From contig CAKRTQ010000004.1 in assembly GCA_934402395.1 (NCBI GenBank), positions 86,342-150,341 of the forward strand: 64,000 bases of DNA. Reading direction: 5' to 3'. Below the pieces are notes generated by a model. The model was given only the letters and a program-made list of their open reading frames with translations. It was not told the origin of the DNA and made no database searches. Source of the DNA: an uncultured Eubacteriales bacterium. GTDB lineage: Bacteria > Bacillota > Clostridia > Oscillospirales > CAG-272. The position numbers and the translations under genes were made by a program. Positions 34,131 to 42,222 of this stretch are shown here, piece after piece; position 1 is the first letter of the stretch, and each line of letters begins with the position of its first letter.

Positions 34131-34175
34131 AAAGAAAAGGAACGCAAGTCGTGCTTGCGCCTTTTCTTTTTTTAT
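34131..34175 (+). terminator. rpsT terminator
   Basis: GAAAAGG-AA-CGCAAG pairs with CTTGCG-CCTTTTC across a TCGTG loop, followed by TTTTTTT. The A-rich 5' side also pairs with the T-run. Strong intrinsic terminator 42 bases after the stop. Confidence 0.85.
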
Positions 34176-34304
34176 GCTTTTTTGACTCCGGTCCATCCTT
34201 TTTTTTGCCGTACCGTCACCGTGTGACAGAGTGCGGCATATATTGACATTGAGTAAGGTGAGGCTTTCCACGTTCCTCACAAAAAAGAAAGGACGGTCAC
34301 GGAT

Positions 34305-34520
34305 GTGCGTAGTATAGCGGTTTTTCCTACTCTTACGGCGGCGGAGAGGGTGCGCCGCGTGTTGAATGCTGCGGCGATATCCGCCGAAACGGTAAAGGTA
34401 GATTCGTCGCGGACGCGCCGCGGATGCTCGTGGGGGGTATCGTTTCCCGATGTGCAGCGTGAAAATGTGCTTACGGTGCTTTCAAACGCCGGGATCAGAA
34501 CAAGGGAGATAATTGGATGA
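34305..34520 (+). CDS. DUF3343 family protein (putative Se/S carrier-like)
   Basis: A 71-residue protein beginning RSIAVFPTLTAAERVRRVL and with CSWGVSFP near position 42, features of the DUF3343 family. These small proteins are commonly coupled to class-V aminotransferases and have been linked by context to sulfur or selenium handling. The GTG at 34305 lies about nine bases after AAAGGACGG. The stop overlaps the next start by 4 bases. The conserved cysteine in GCSWG could carry persulfide, which is inference. Confidence 0.75.
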   Translation: MRSIAVFPTLTAAERVRRVLNAAAISAETVKVDSSRTRRGCSWGVSFPDVQRENVLTVLSNAGIRTREIIG

Positions 34521-35692
34521 TGGTTTATCTTGACAATGCCGCAACGACCTTTCCGAAGCCGGCGCGGGTATGTGAGAAAGTGTACCGCTGTATGCTTGAA
34601 TGCGGCGGAAATCCGGGCAGGGGCGCGCATCCGGTGGCAATGGCGGCGGCGGAATGCGTGTATGAATGCAGAGAGGCGGTTTCTGACTTTTTCGGTGCGC
34701 CGGGAGCGGATAAGGTCATAATGATGCCCAATGCCACATTCGGACTCAATCTGGCGATAAAAGGACTGATCCCGCCGCAGCGTAGCACGCGCACGGAAAA
34801 AATGCATCTTATAATATCGGATCTTGAGCATAATTCGGTCCTGCGCCCCGTAGAGCGTCTGCGGCGCGACGGATATGCCGATTACTCGGTCTTTCCATCC
34901 GGAGCCGCACGCGGCGGCGGCAGCCCGGGAGAAACCGTAGCGGCGATAGGACGGCTCATCAACCGTCGCACACGTGCTGTGATATGTACAGCGGCGTCCA
35001 ACATATGCTCGGTAAAGCTTCCGATCGCCGAAATAGGGGCATTGTGCCATGCGCGCGGGCTTTTGTTTATCGTTGACGCGGCGCAGGGCGCGGGGCATAT
35101 TGCACTGAATATGAAGGAGCAGAATATCGATGCGTTGGCTTTGCCGGGACATAAAGGACTTTACGGTCCCGGCGGAAGCGGAGCGTTGATCCTCGGGGGC
35201 AGGTATATGCCGACGCCTCTTATTGAAGGCGGATCGGGCGCCATGTCGTTCGATGCGGAAATGCCGCCCGATCCACCGGAAAGATATGAGGCGGGAACGC
35301 TCAATGTGCCGGCGGCTGCGGGGCTGTGCGCCGGCATAGGATTTGTAAAGAGCATAGGCGTTGATGAGATCAGCCGCCGCGAGACGGCACTTTTTGACCG
35401 TGCCGTCTCGGGTCTTTCCGGAATACGCGGCGTCAGGATATACGCACCACGCGCTCGCGGTCCCGCCATCGGCTTCAATGTGGGAAGCATACCGTCCGAC
35501 AGCGTTGCAAACGCGCTCGGAAATGAGGGGATCTGCGTTCGCGGTGGTTTTCATTGCGCGCCTCTTGCACACCGCGCGCTCGGCAGTGCGGAGAGGGGAA
35601 GCGTCCGTGCGAGCTTTGGCTGCTTCAACACATTCGGAGATGTGGATGCGCTCTGCCGCGCTGTTGCGGCGATAGCACGGCAAAAGCTCTGA
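34517..35692 (+). CDS. Cysteine desulfurase-like class-V aminotransferase
   Basis: A 391-residue PLP enzyme of the NifS/SufS superfamily. MVYLDNAATTFPKP starts it; the PLP lysine lies in ALPGHKGLYGPGGSG and the mobile-loop cysteine in RGGFHCAPLAHRALG, which points to the Csd-like (selenocysteine lyase/cysteine desulfurase) subgroup. Acts on cysteine (or selenocysteine) to release sulfur to an acceptor. Translation is coupled to the DUF3343 gene upstream, its probable sulfur acceptor or regulator. Next to it, enolase converges from the reverse strand with 8 bases between stops. Confidence 0.9.
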   Translation: MMVYLDNAATTFPKPARVCEKVYRCMLECGGNPGRGAHPVAMAAAECVYECREAVSDFFGAPGADKVIMMPNATFGLNLAIKGLIPPQRSTRTEKMHLIISDLEHNSVLRPVERLRRDGYADYSVFPSGAARGGGSPGETVAAIGRLINRRTRAVICTAASNICSVKLPIAEIGALCHARGLLFIVDAAQGAGHIALNMKEQNIDALALPGHKGLYGPGGSGALILGGRYMPTPLIEGGSGAMSFDAEMPPDPPERYEAGTLNVPAAAGLCAGIGFVKSIGVDEISRRETALFDRAVSGLSGIRGVRIYAPRARGPAIGFNVGSIPSDSVANALGNEGICVRGGFHCAPLAHRALGSAERGSVRASFGCFNTFGDVDALCRAVAAIARQKL

Positions 35693-35700
35693 CGGTAAAT

Positions 35701-36978
35701 TTAATTTGTTGCTTTTCCGTAGACAGCCGCCGCGCCGAGCTCGGCGGCTATGGCGGTAAGACGGTTGTATTTTGAAACACGTTCGCTGCGGCAGGGCGCG
35801 CCGGTTTTTATAAACGGCGCGCGCATGCCGACGGCAATATCGGCAAGGGCTGTGTCCTCTGTCTCGCCCGAGCGGTGTGAGAGGATATAGGCATATCCGG
35901 CATCCTGCGCGGCAGAAATGAGAGCTGCGGTCTCGCCGAGCGTGCCTATCTGGTTTGGTTTTACAAGCACGGCGTTTGCCGCGCCTTTTTTTATGCCTTC
36001 GGCGAGCCGCTCGGTGTTGGTGACAAACAGATCGTCCCCGACAAGCATGATGCGGTGCCCGATAAGCTCCGTGAGCGCAGCCCAGCCGTCAAAGTCGCGT
36101 TGGTCAAGCCCGTCCTCAAGCGAACATATGGGGAAGCGTTTAATGAGTGTTTCCCAATATCCGCAAAGCTCTGCACGGTCGTAGGTGATGCCCCGCTTTG
36201 GCAGACGGTAAAGAGAGTCGCGCGGGTCAAACCATTCGCCCGATGCCGCGTCAAGCGCTATCTTTACACGTTCCGTGTCGTAGCCCGCCTTGACTATGGC
36301 CTCGCATACCGCCTCAAGAGCGGCATCGTCGGAGGGAAGATCGGGGGCAAATCCGCCCTCGTCGCCGACGGCAGTGGAAAGCCCGCGCGACTTCAGAAGC
36401 CCGCCGAGGGTATGGTAGATCTCTGCGGCGCAGCGAAGCGCTTCTTCAAACGATGAAAAACCGGACGGAACGATCATGAATTCCTGTATTTCGATGTTGT
36501 TTGAAGCGTGCGCGCCGCCGTTAAGGATATTGAGCATCGGCACGGGAAGACGCGTTGCGGCAGTGCCGCCGAGGTAGCGGTAGAGCGGGAGCCCGAAGTG
36601 CGCCGCAGCGGCTTTTGCCGCCGCAAGCGATACCGCAAGCGTGGCGTTTGAGCCGAGATTCTCCTTGTTGCGTGTGCCGTCGGTAGCAAGTATCGCCCGG
36701 TCGACCTCGCCGATGCAGGCAGCATCAACACCGGCGAGAGACGGCGCAAGCTCGTCTGTCACTCCGGATACGGCTTTTTTTGTCCCCTTTCCACCGTAGC
36801 GTGCGGGATCGCCGTCTCTTTTCTCATGTGCCTCGTATATGCCGGTTGAGGCGCCGGACGGCGCCGAGGCGCAGCCGACAGAGCCGTCAGCCAGGACGAC
36901 CGTTGCTTCAACTGTCGGATTGCCGCGCGAGTCAAGTATTTCGCGGGCATGACAGCTGACTATTTCTGTGCTTTTCAT
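35701..36978 (-). CDS. eno: Enolase
   Basis: Interconverts 2-phosphoglycerate and phosphoenolpyruvate in glycolysis. The 425-residue protein carries CHAREILDSRGNPTVEA, SGASTGIYEAHEKRD, metal ligands in IALDAASGEW, SLEDGLDQRDFDGW and VGDDLFVTN, and the signature VLVKPNQIGTLGET with catalytic lysine, then SHRSGETEDT. AAAGGTGTGATACACA precedes the ATG on the reverse strand. It is the only reverse-strand gene in this part of the window and is convergent with the aminotransferase. Confidence 0.97.
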   Translation of the reverse strand: MKSTEIVSCHAREILDSRGNPTVEATVVLADGSVGCASAPSGASTGIYEAHEKRDGDPARYGGKGTKKAVSGVTDELAPSLAGVDAACIGEVDRAILATDGTRNKENLGSNATLAVSLAAAKAAAAHFGLPLYRYLGGTAATRLPVPMLNILNGGAHASNNIEIQEFMIVPSGFSSFEEALRCAAEIYHTLGGLLKSRGLSTAVGDEGGFAPDLPSDDAALEAVCEAIVKAGYDTERVKIALDAASGEWFDPRDSLYRLPKRGITYDRAELCGYWETLIKRFPICSLEDGLDQRDFDGWAALTELIGHRIMLVGDDLFVTNTERLAEGIKKGAANAVLVKPNQIGTLGETAALISAAQDAGYAYILSHRSGETEDTALADIAVGMRAPFIKTGAPCRSERVSKYNRLTAIAAELGAAAVYGKATN

Positions 36979-37054
36979 TGTGTATCACACCTTTCTTTTT
37001 TGAAAATATTTTCCCCGTCAGCCGCGCTGTGTATGCGCTTTTTTATTTATTTTC

Positions 37055-37083
37055 TTGATATTGCGACTCATATGTGGTATAAT
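37055..37083 (+). promoter_or_regulatory. Promoter of the HAD phosphatase gene
   Basis: TTGATA at 37055-37060 and TATAAT at 37078-37083, spacer 17 bases, 31 bases before the start codon. Confidence 0.75.
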
Positions 37084-37113
37084 TAAAGCGATAAAAAAGA
37101 AAAGGATGCTTTT

Positions 37114-37893
37114 ATGGGTAAGTTTGACGGCTGGCTTATTTGCAGCGATTTTGACGGGACGATATACGTTGATAAGGCACTTTCGTACGAGAACTGTGCC
37201 GCGGTAAGATATTTTCAGGAAAACGGCGGAAAATTCACGTTTGCGAGCGGCAGGTTCGTTTCAATGTTTGATGATTTTTGCGACCGCATCGTGCCGGGCG
37301 CACCGATAGCGGGACTTAACGGCGCCGTGATCGCAGAGCCATGCGGCGGAAGAGTGCTTTACCGCGGCGGTATAGAGCGCGCGGAGGCGGTTCGTTTTGC
37401 TTTTCGGGCACTTGAACGCTACGAGGGTGCGCAGAATGTCATACTTTACAGGGATGACAGCTCGATAAAGGTGAAAAAGGGCGAGGCGGTGCCGCCCGGG
37501 ATCTACGATCTGCCGGATATGCTGGCAAAAATATCTCTTACTGTCGATGCTGACGAGAGCGACGGGATATTTGCCGACATGACAGCCCGCGCGGCGGGAA
37601 AATACAGCGTGTCGCGAAGCTGGAAACGCGGTATCGAATTCAATTCTCCGTCGGATACAAAGGGAAAGGCGGCATTGAGGATCAAAGAAATGGTCGGTGC
37701 GACGCATCTTGTGTGCGTAGGCGATTACGAAAATGACATTTCGATGATAGAGGCTGCCGACATCGGCTATGCCGTGGAAAATGCTGTACCCGCACTCAAG
37801 GCGGCAGCCGACCGTGTGACCGTGAACTGCCGTGATCATGCAATAGCCGCTATCATTCGTGAAATTGAGGAATCTTTTCTTCCGCAATGTTGA
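37114..37893 (+). CDS. HAD-superfamily (Cof-like) phosphatase
   Basis: A 259-residue Cof/HAD-IIB hydrolase. Motif I is CSDFDGTIYVD with the nucleophile Asp, and motif IV is CVGDYENDISMIEAADIGYAVENA (Asp ligands); SPSDTKGKAALRIKEM supplies the motif III lysine. The large cap between about residues 80 and 185 marks type C2B. Such enzymes dephosphorylate sugar phosphates, pyridoxal phosphate or FMN; the substrate is not predictable. GAAAAGGATGC precedes the ATG. The promoter of the next gene overlaps its stop codon. Confidence 0.9.
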   Translation: MGKFDGWLICSDFDGTIYVDKALSYENCAAVRYFQENGGKFTFASGRFVSMFDDFCDRIVPGAPIAGLNGAVIAEPCGGRVLYRGGIERAEAVRFAFRALERYEGAQNVILYRDDSSIKVKKGEAVPPGIYDLPDMLAKISLTVDADESDGIFADMTARAAGKYSVSRSWKRGIEFNSPSDTKGKAALRIKEMVGATHLVCVGDYENDISMIEAADIGYAVENAVPALKAAADRVTVNCRDHAIAAIIREIEESFLPQC

Positions 37894-37918
37894 CTTGACG
37901 CCGTTTATACGGTATAAT
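37890..37918 (+). promoter_or_regulatory. Promoter of the sugar isomerase-like gene
   Basis: TTGACT at 37890-37895, 17 bases, TATAAT at 37913-37918. It overlaps the stop of the HAD gene. Confidence 0.75.
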
Positions 37919-37955
37919 TAATATACAATAATACACTTTGAAAGGAATCTGAGAT

Positions 37956-38786
37956 ATGATAAAACTAGGAGTCATTACATCTTTAAATAACGATGTGGAG
38001 GAAAACATCCGCCGCGTGGCTGAGATGGGCCTTCCGACCTGCCAGCTCAAGTGCTGGAACAGTGCCTTTCTTACCCCCGAAATGGCTGATCGCGCAACTG
38101 CCGCCTGCCGCGAGTACGGTGTTGAAGTGAGCGCGTTCTGGTGCGGATGGGACGGAATGTCCTATTGGAATTTCTATGAGGGACCGCTTACCCTCGGGCT
38201 TGTTCCGCGCGAATACCGCGCCGAGAGAATGAGAATGCTTCTCAAGGGTGCCGAGATCGCCCGCCGCATGGGTGTGGAGGATGTTGTGACGCATGTCGGC
38301 TTCCTTCCCGAAAACCCCGCTACGACAGAGTATAACGAGGTCGTTGCCGCGCTGCGCTACATAGGAAAGAGCCTTTTGCCGCACGGTCAGTATTTCCTGT
38401 TCGAGACCGGTCAGGAAACGCCTACGACACTGCGCCGCACGATCGAGGATGTCGGCACCGGCAACCTCGGCATAAACCTTGACCCCGCCAATCTGCTTAT
38501 GTACGGCAAGGGCAATCCCGTTGACGCACTCGGCATTTTCGGCGAATATGTCCGCGGTGTTCACGGCAAGGATGGCGAATATCCCACCGATGGCAGACAC
38601 CTCGGACACGAGAGACCGATGGGAGAGGGACTTGTGGATTACCCCCGCTTTATTGCCAAGCTGAAATCCATAGGCTATGACCGCACTATAACCATAGAGC
38701 GCGAGATAAAGGGCGATCAGCAAAAAGCCGATATCATTGCAGCCAAGGCACTGCTTGAAGAGCTTATTGCCAAAGACGCCGAGTAA
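37956..38786 (+). CDS. Sugar phosphate isomerase/epimerase (xylose isomerase-like TIM barrel)
   Basis: A 276-residue AP-endonuclease-2/xylose-isomerase-like barrel. Metal-ligand positions are seen in VVTHVGFLPEN, FLFETGQET, LGINLDPANLLMYG, VRGVHGKDGEY and ITIEREIKGD. The family isomerises or epimerises sugars and inositols, often keto-sugars. AAAGGAATCTGAGAT precedes the ATG. It stands alone under its own promoter, so no pathway can be named; rare-sugar catabolism or inositol metabolism are possibilities. Confidence 0.88.
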   Translation: MIKLGVITSLNNDVEENIRRVAEMGLPTCQLKCWNSAFLTPEMADRATAACREYGVEVSAFWCGWDGMSYWNFYEGPLTLGLVPREYRAERMRMLLKGAEIARRMGVEDVVTHVGFLPENPATTEYNEVVAALRYIGKSLLPHGQYFLFETGQETPTTLRRTIEDVGTGNLGINLDPANLLMYGKGNPVDALGIFGEYVRGVHGKDGEYPTDGRHLGHERPMGEGLVDYPRFIAKLKSIGYDRTITIEREIKGDQQKADIIAAKALLEELIAKDAE

Positions 38787-38986
38787 GGCGCAATAAAAGG
38801 ACATGAAAGAGAGGACCGACATCTTTCCGTCGGGCTGGATCGGATCTATTATCGGGCCCCTCTTTCGGCTGTCCGCATTAAGGCTCCGGCGGTGCGCGCG
38901 GTGCGCACTGCCGAGGATCTTATTTGAGTTTTTTTCGCCCGTATAATGTGGGCATTTATACTTCTGAATCATCGGATGGGCATAAA

Positions 38987-40450
38987 ATGCAATTTACCTC
39001 ACCGCTTTTTATATTCATATTTTTGCCGCTGATGGTTGCGGCACTGGTCTTTGTGCCGTCAAAGCACCGTAAGTGGACCATAATAGTATCCGGCGTGATA
39101 TTTTATATTCTCGCCAATCTGAAAACTCCGGTCAGCATTCTTTTTTTTGCAGTAAGCGTTGCCTTTGCGTATTGCGCGGCTCATGCCGTGTACGTCAAAC
39201 GTAAAAAAAGAAAAACAGTGCTGGTCCTTTCGGTGTCGGTGTGCGTTGCGATGCTTGTCATCATCCGCATTCTGGGTGTGCGGCTTGAAGCGTACGATAT
39301 TACGTTTCTTCCGTTCGGAATGTCGATATATCTTCTTGCCGCCGTTTCGATGCTGATAGATATTTCGCGCGGCGATGCCGAGCCGCCGGCTTCATTTGCC
39401 GACGCGTTGTTTTATGTCGGCTTTTTCCCCGTGTTTGTGGCGGGACCGATAATCAAATACAAGGATTTTATCCGCAAGACGTCGGATGCCGAGCTTGATA
39501 TCTCGCTTACTGCCATTGGCAACGGCTTGGTGCTGTTTGCACGCGGCTTTATCAAGCGCATAGGAGTTTCCGCTATACTTGCCGGTGCGTATGACGAGAT
39601 AACCGCAGTTGTGGCGGAGGAGGCGCGTCTGCAGCTCGGCGTGGGTATGTTTCTTGTGCTTCTTATGCTCACAAATGTTTATTTTGCCTTTTCGGGATAC
39701 TCGGATATGGGCAGGGGACTGGCACTCATGCTGGGCGTTAAGCTTGATAACGACTTCAATTACCCGTTTGCGGCGTGTACGCCGTTTGAGTACCTCGGCA
39801 GATTTTTCATAAGCCTTGGTTCCTTTCTTGAGGATTATGTCGCCGCACCGTTTGAGCGTCTTGTATGCGGCAGAGAGGTTGATTCCGGAACGGTAAACGG
39901 AAAGCGCAAGGCGGCGGCGTTCTTTGCCGGTATCATTGTCGCCGTGCTCACGGTTCTGTGGTTCAAGGCGTCAATGCCGATGCTCCTTGCATTCCTGCCG
40001 CTCATTCTGCTTGCAGCGGGTGAACGATCGATGCGTCTTTACACGCGTCGCGGAGCGCACGTGCGGCGCAATCTTGCGATGCGTACGGCGGGAAGGATAG
40101 TGACGCTTGTGCTCGTATCTCTTTTCTGGACCCAGCTTAAGCTAAGGTCGGTGAGCCAGATGATGTGGTATTTCGGAATACTGACTGCTGTCGGCAGATA
40201 TCAGTCGTACAGACTCTACATGACGATATACAACCGAGAATATCTGTGGGCGCTGTTCGTTGCGGCGTGGTTTCTCATGCCGGCATTGCTCGGTTGGCTC
40301 GGCATTGATCTGTCGCGCGGAAAGACCGGTGCCGTGCTGCGCGCGGTATATTGCGTCGGGATATTGGTGTTCTTCGTATTCAGCGTATTTGTTATAATGC
40401 CGCAGTACCCCGAATATGCATTGTCGCCGTTCAGGTACATAACGTTTTGA
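38987..40450 (+). CDS. MBOAT-family membrane protein lacking both conserved histidines
   Basis: A 487-residue polytopic protein resembling AlgI/DltB O-acyltransferases: MQFTSPLFIFIFLPLMV start, VAGPIIKYKDF, and FSGYSDMGRGLALMLGVKL then NDFNYPF. At the two places where active members have histidine, RWHISLS and LWHG, this protein reads RFFISLG and VLWFKAS. It may therefore be catalytically dead, or use another residue. ATG 38987 gives a typical start and is preceded by GGATGGG; a TTG at 38924 would add 21 atypical residues. It is followed by a cell-surface partner 18 bases later, the normal MBOAT-SGNH pairing. Confidence 0.8.
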   Translation: MQFTSPLFIFIFLPLMVAALVFVPSKHRKWTIIVSGVIFYILANLKTPVSILFFAVSVAFAYCAAHAVYVKRKKRKTVLVLSVSVCVAMLVIIRILGVRLEAYDITFLPFGMSIYLLAAVSMLIDISRGDAEPPASFADALFYVGFFPVFVAGPIIKYKDFIRKTSDAELDISLTAIGNGLVLFARGFIKRIGVSAILAGAYDEITAVVAEEARLQLGVGMFLVLLMLTNVYFAFSGYSDMGRGLALMLGVKLDNDFNYPFAACTPFEYLGRFFISLGSFLEDYVAAPFERLVCGREVDSGTVNGKRKAAAFFAGIIVAVLTVLWFKASMPMLLAFLPLILLAAGERSMRLYTRRGAHVRRNLAMRTAGRIVTLVLVSLFWTQLKLRSVSQMMWYFGILTAVGRYQSYRLYMTIYNREYLWALFVAAWFLMPALLGWLGIDLSRGKTGAVLRAVYCVGILVFFVFSVFVIMPQYPEYALSPFRYITF

Positions 40451-40468
40451 TGGGAGGCGGATGAAAGT

Positions 40469-41656
40469 ATGAAACAGAAAATCGCTGTTGACAATACCGA
40501 AAAATGCATGGTATCAAACGGATCGGCACTTGTTTTTATTGTAATGTTTGTCGGGATACTGCTGCTTGGCTCGGTTTACTACGGAATTTCGTCTCTTATG
40601 GATTACGCCGAGCTTTGCGATGGATATTATGACGGCGAACAGTATGATTTTGGCGATATTTATAAGCTTGACGATGTGTTTTACCGCAATGCATCGACGC
40701 GCGGGTATATTGCGAAATATGAGTATCTTCTGTTTGAACGGATCGATGATGAAGAAATTATCGCAGGGCGCGACAGATTTCTTTTTGGCGTCCACGATGA
40801 AAAGTACGGCTATGATTACGTGCGCGACTATATCGGCGAGCTTGCCGATGAAAACGAGACAGCGGCGCTTGCCGGAGCCATAAAGCAGCGTGCCGATGCT
40901 TTTGCCGCTGTCGGGGCGGAGTATATGCTTGCCGTCATACCGAACTCGCAGGTGATATACAACGATAAAATGCCGGGGTATTTCGGCAGCATCAGCGAAC
41001 GTACCCGCCTTGCAGAGCTTTCCGCATATATGAAAAAAGATGGAGCGGATTATTATCTTGACCTTACCGACGCGCTCGGCAAGGCGCGCACCGAGGGCAG
41101 ACTCTACAATAATACCGAAAATTCTCTCAATGCGCTTGGCGCGTACTATGTATACCGTGCCGTGTTCGATGCGCTGCCCTCTGATGTAAAGGATGGTCAC
41201 AACGCGGTGGCGGGCGGATTGCTCAGATTTTACACAAACTACACCGACGGCAGATCGCTGGCGCGCCGCGCGGGACTTGAAAAGCTGATACGCAACAAAA
41301 TGATATCTCTGCCGAGCGATGCGGTAAAAATGTATTCGTCATTCGGGTATTTCGGAGATATCGACGTGACCTGCTCCAAAAAAGAATACCGCAACGAGAT
41401 ACCGGCGCACCCGTCGGTTCTTGTGGAGTTCAATGACGGCGGAGAATGGGACAAGGTCATCATGTGCGAGTATTTTTCCAACACATTCGGCAACATAGGC
41501 TACCGCATAGGACAGACCTATTCGCAGACGAATGCCGAACAGTTCAGGCCGCGCATTGTGATACAGTTCATGCATGAGAACGAGCTTTCTGCGTTGCTTG
41601 ATCCCGATGTTGCGGCATCGTATATGGGAGCAAAAGCACCGGAAGTACCGGAATAA
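40469..41656 (+). CDS. AlgX/DHHW-like membrane-anchored protein, catalytic motif degenerate
   Basis: A 395-residue protein with one N-terminal transmembrane segment (about 15-40) and a large outside domain. GRDRFLFGVHDE, AVIPNSQVIYNDKMPGYF, LDLTDALGKARTEGRLY and LGAYYVYRAVF match the AlgJ/AlgX/DHHW family that partners MBOAT acyltransferases in polysaccharide O-acetylation. The usual TDxHW motif before LGAY is replaced by TENSLN, and no RDSF-like motif is evident. GGGAGGCGG precedes the ATG. Its role may be structural or polymer-binding rather than acetyl transfer. Confidence 0.7.
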   Translation: MKQKIAVDNTEKCMVSNGSALVFIVMFVGILLLGSVYYGISSLMDYAELCDGYYDGEQYDFGDIYKLDDVFYRNASTRGYIAKYEYLLFERIDDEEIIAGRDRFLFGVHDEKYGYDYVRDYIGELADENETAALAGAIKQRADAFAAVGAEYMLAVIPNSQVIYNDKMPGYFGSISERTRLAELSAYMKKDGADYYLDLTDALGKARTEGRLYNNTENSLNALGAYYVYRAVFDALPSDVKDGHNAVAGGLLRFYTNYTDGRSLARRAGLEKLIRNKMISLPSDAVKMYSSFGYFGDIDVTCSKKEYRNEIPAHPSVLVEFNDGGEWDKVIMCEYFSNTFGNIGYRIGQTYSQTNAEQFRPRIVIQFMHENELSALLDPDVAASYMGAKAPEVPE

Positions 41657-41672
41657 AAAAGAAAATAACCGG

Positions 41673-41700
41673 ACCGGGGGATTGATTTTTCCCCCGGTTT
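41673..41700 (+). terminator. Terminator after the AlgX-like gene
   Basis: ACCGGGGG (41673-41680) pairs with CCCCCGGT (41691-41698). The 10-base loop contains the -35 element of the next promoter, so terminator and promoter overlap; the T-tail is short. Confidence 0.55.
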
Positions 41701-41735
41701 GTGTTATAATATCAATAGAAGGTTGCAAACGCAAC
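41682..41735 (+). promoter_or_regulatory. marR-ABC operon promoter and candidate MarR operator
   Basis: TTGATT at 41682-41687, 17 bases, TATAAT at 41705-41710 with an upstream TGT (extended -10). From 41722 to 41735 lies GTTGC-AAAC-GCAAC, a perfect 5-bp inverted repeat at about the transcription start. TTGC-N4-GCAA half-sites of this kind are typical MarR operators, so the regulator encoded next probably binds here and represses itself and the transporter. Confidence 0.65.
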
Positions 41736-41769
41736 GATTTGTATCTCTCAAAAAGAAAGGCGTGATAAA

Positions 41770-42222
41770 ATGCCGTCACTTATGCGTTACATCAATGTCA
41801 TCAGTCGATGCGGAGCCGCATGGCGCGGGGACAAGCTGCGCGACACCGATATCGGTGCGCCTCACACAAGCTACATCCTTACCGTTTGCCGGCATCCGGG
41901 AATTTCTCAGGAGCGGCTCGCAAAGAGGATATATATCAACAAGAGCAATGTCACAAGAAAGCTGGCATACCTTGAGGCGCACGGATATGTGGAACGCCGT
42001 CAGAGCGAGGCTGATCGCCGTATCGTGGAGGTATACCCAACGCAGAAGGCGTTGGACATACTCCCCGAGGTGCAGAGCATAATGAGCGAATGGAACGGAT
42101 ATCTTACCGAGGACTTTACCGAGGAGGAGATGGAGATGTTCATGTCAATGCTATCGCGCATTGCCGCACGCGCCGCCGATTACGGAAAGCTTTCCTTTGA
42201 ATCGGAGGACGATCCGCAATGA
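41770..42222 (+). CDS. MarR-family transcriptional regulator
   Basis: A 150-residue winged-helix regulator. The DNA-binding part spans about residues 35-100: GISQERLAKRIYINKSNVTRKLAYLE as recognition region, and the wing EADRRIVEVYPTQKA (the family DxR motif is DRR). N- and C-terminal helices form the dimer interface. AAGAAAGGCGTGATAAA precedes the ATG. Its stop overlaps the first ABC gene by 4 bases, so regulator and exporter are one operon. It presumably releases its operator on binding a small-molecule ligand. Confidence 0.92.
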   Translation: MPSLMRYINVISRCGAAWRGDKLRDTDIGAPHTSYILTVCRHPGISQERLAKRIYINKSNVTRKLAYLEAHGYVERRQSEADRRIVEVYPTQKALDILPEVQSIMSEWNGYLTEDFTEEEMEMFMSMLSRIAARAADYGKLSFESEDDPQ

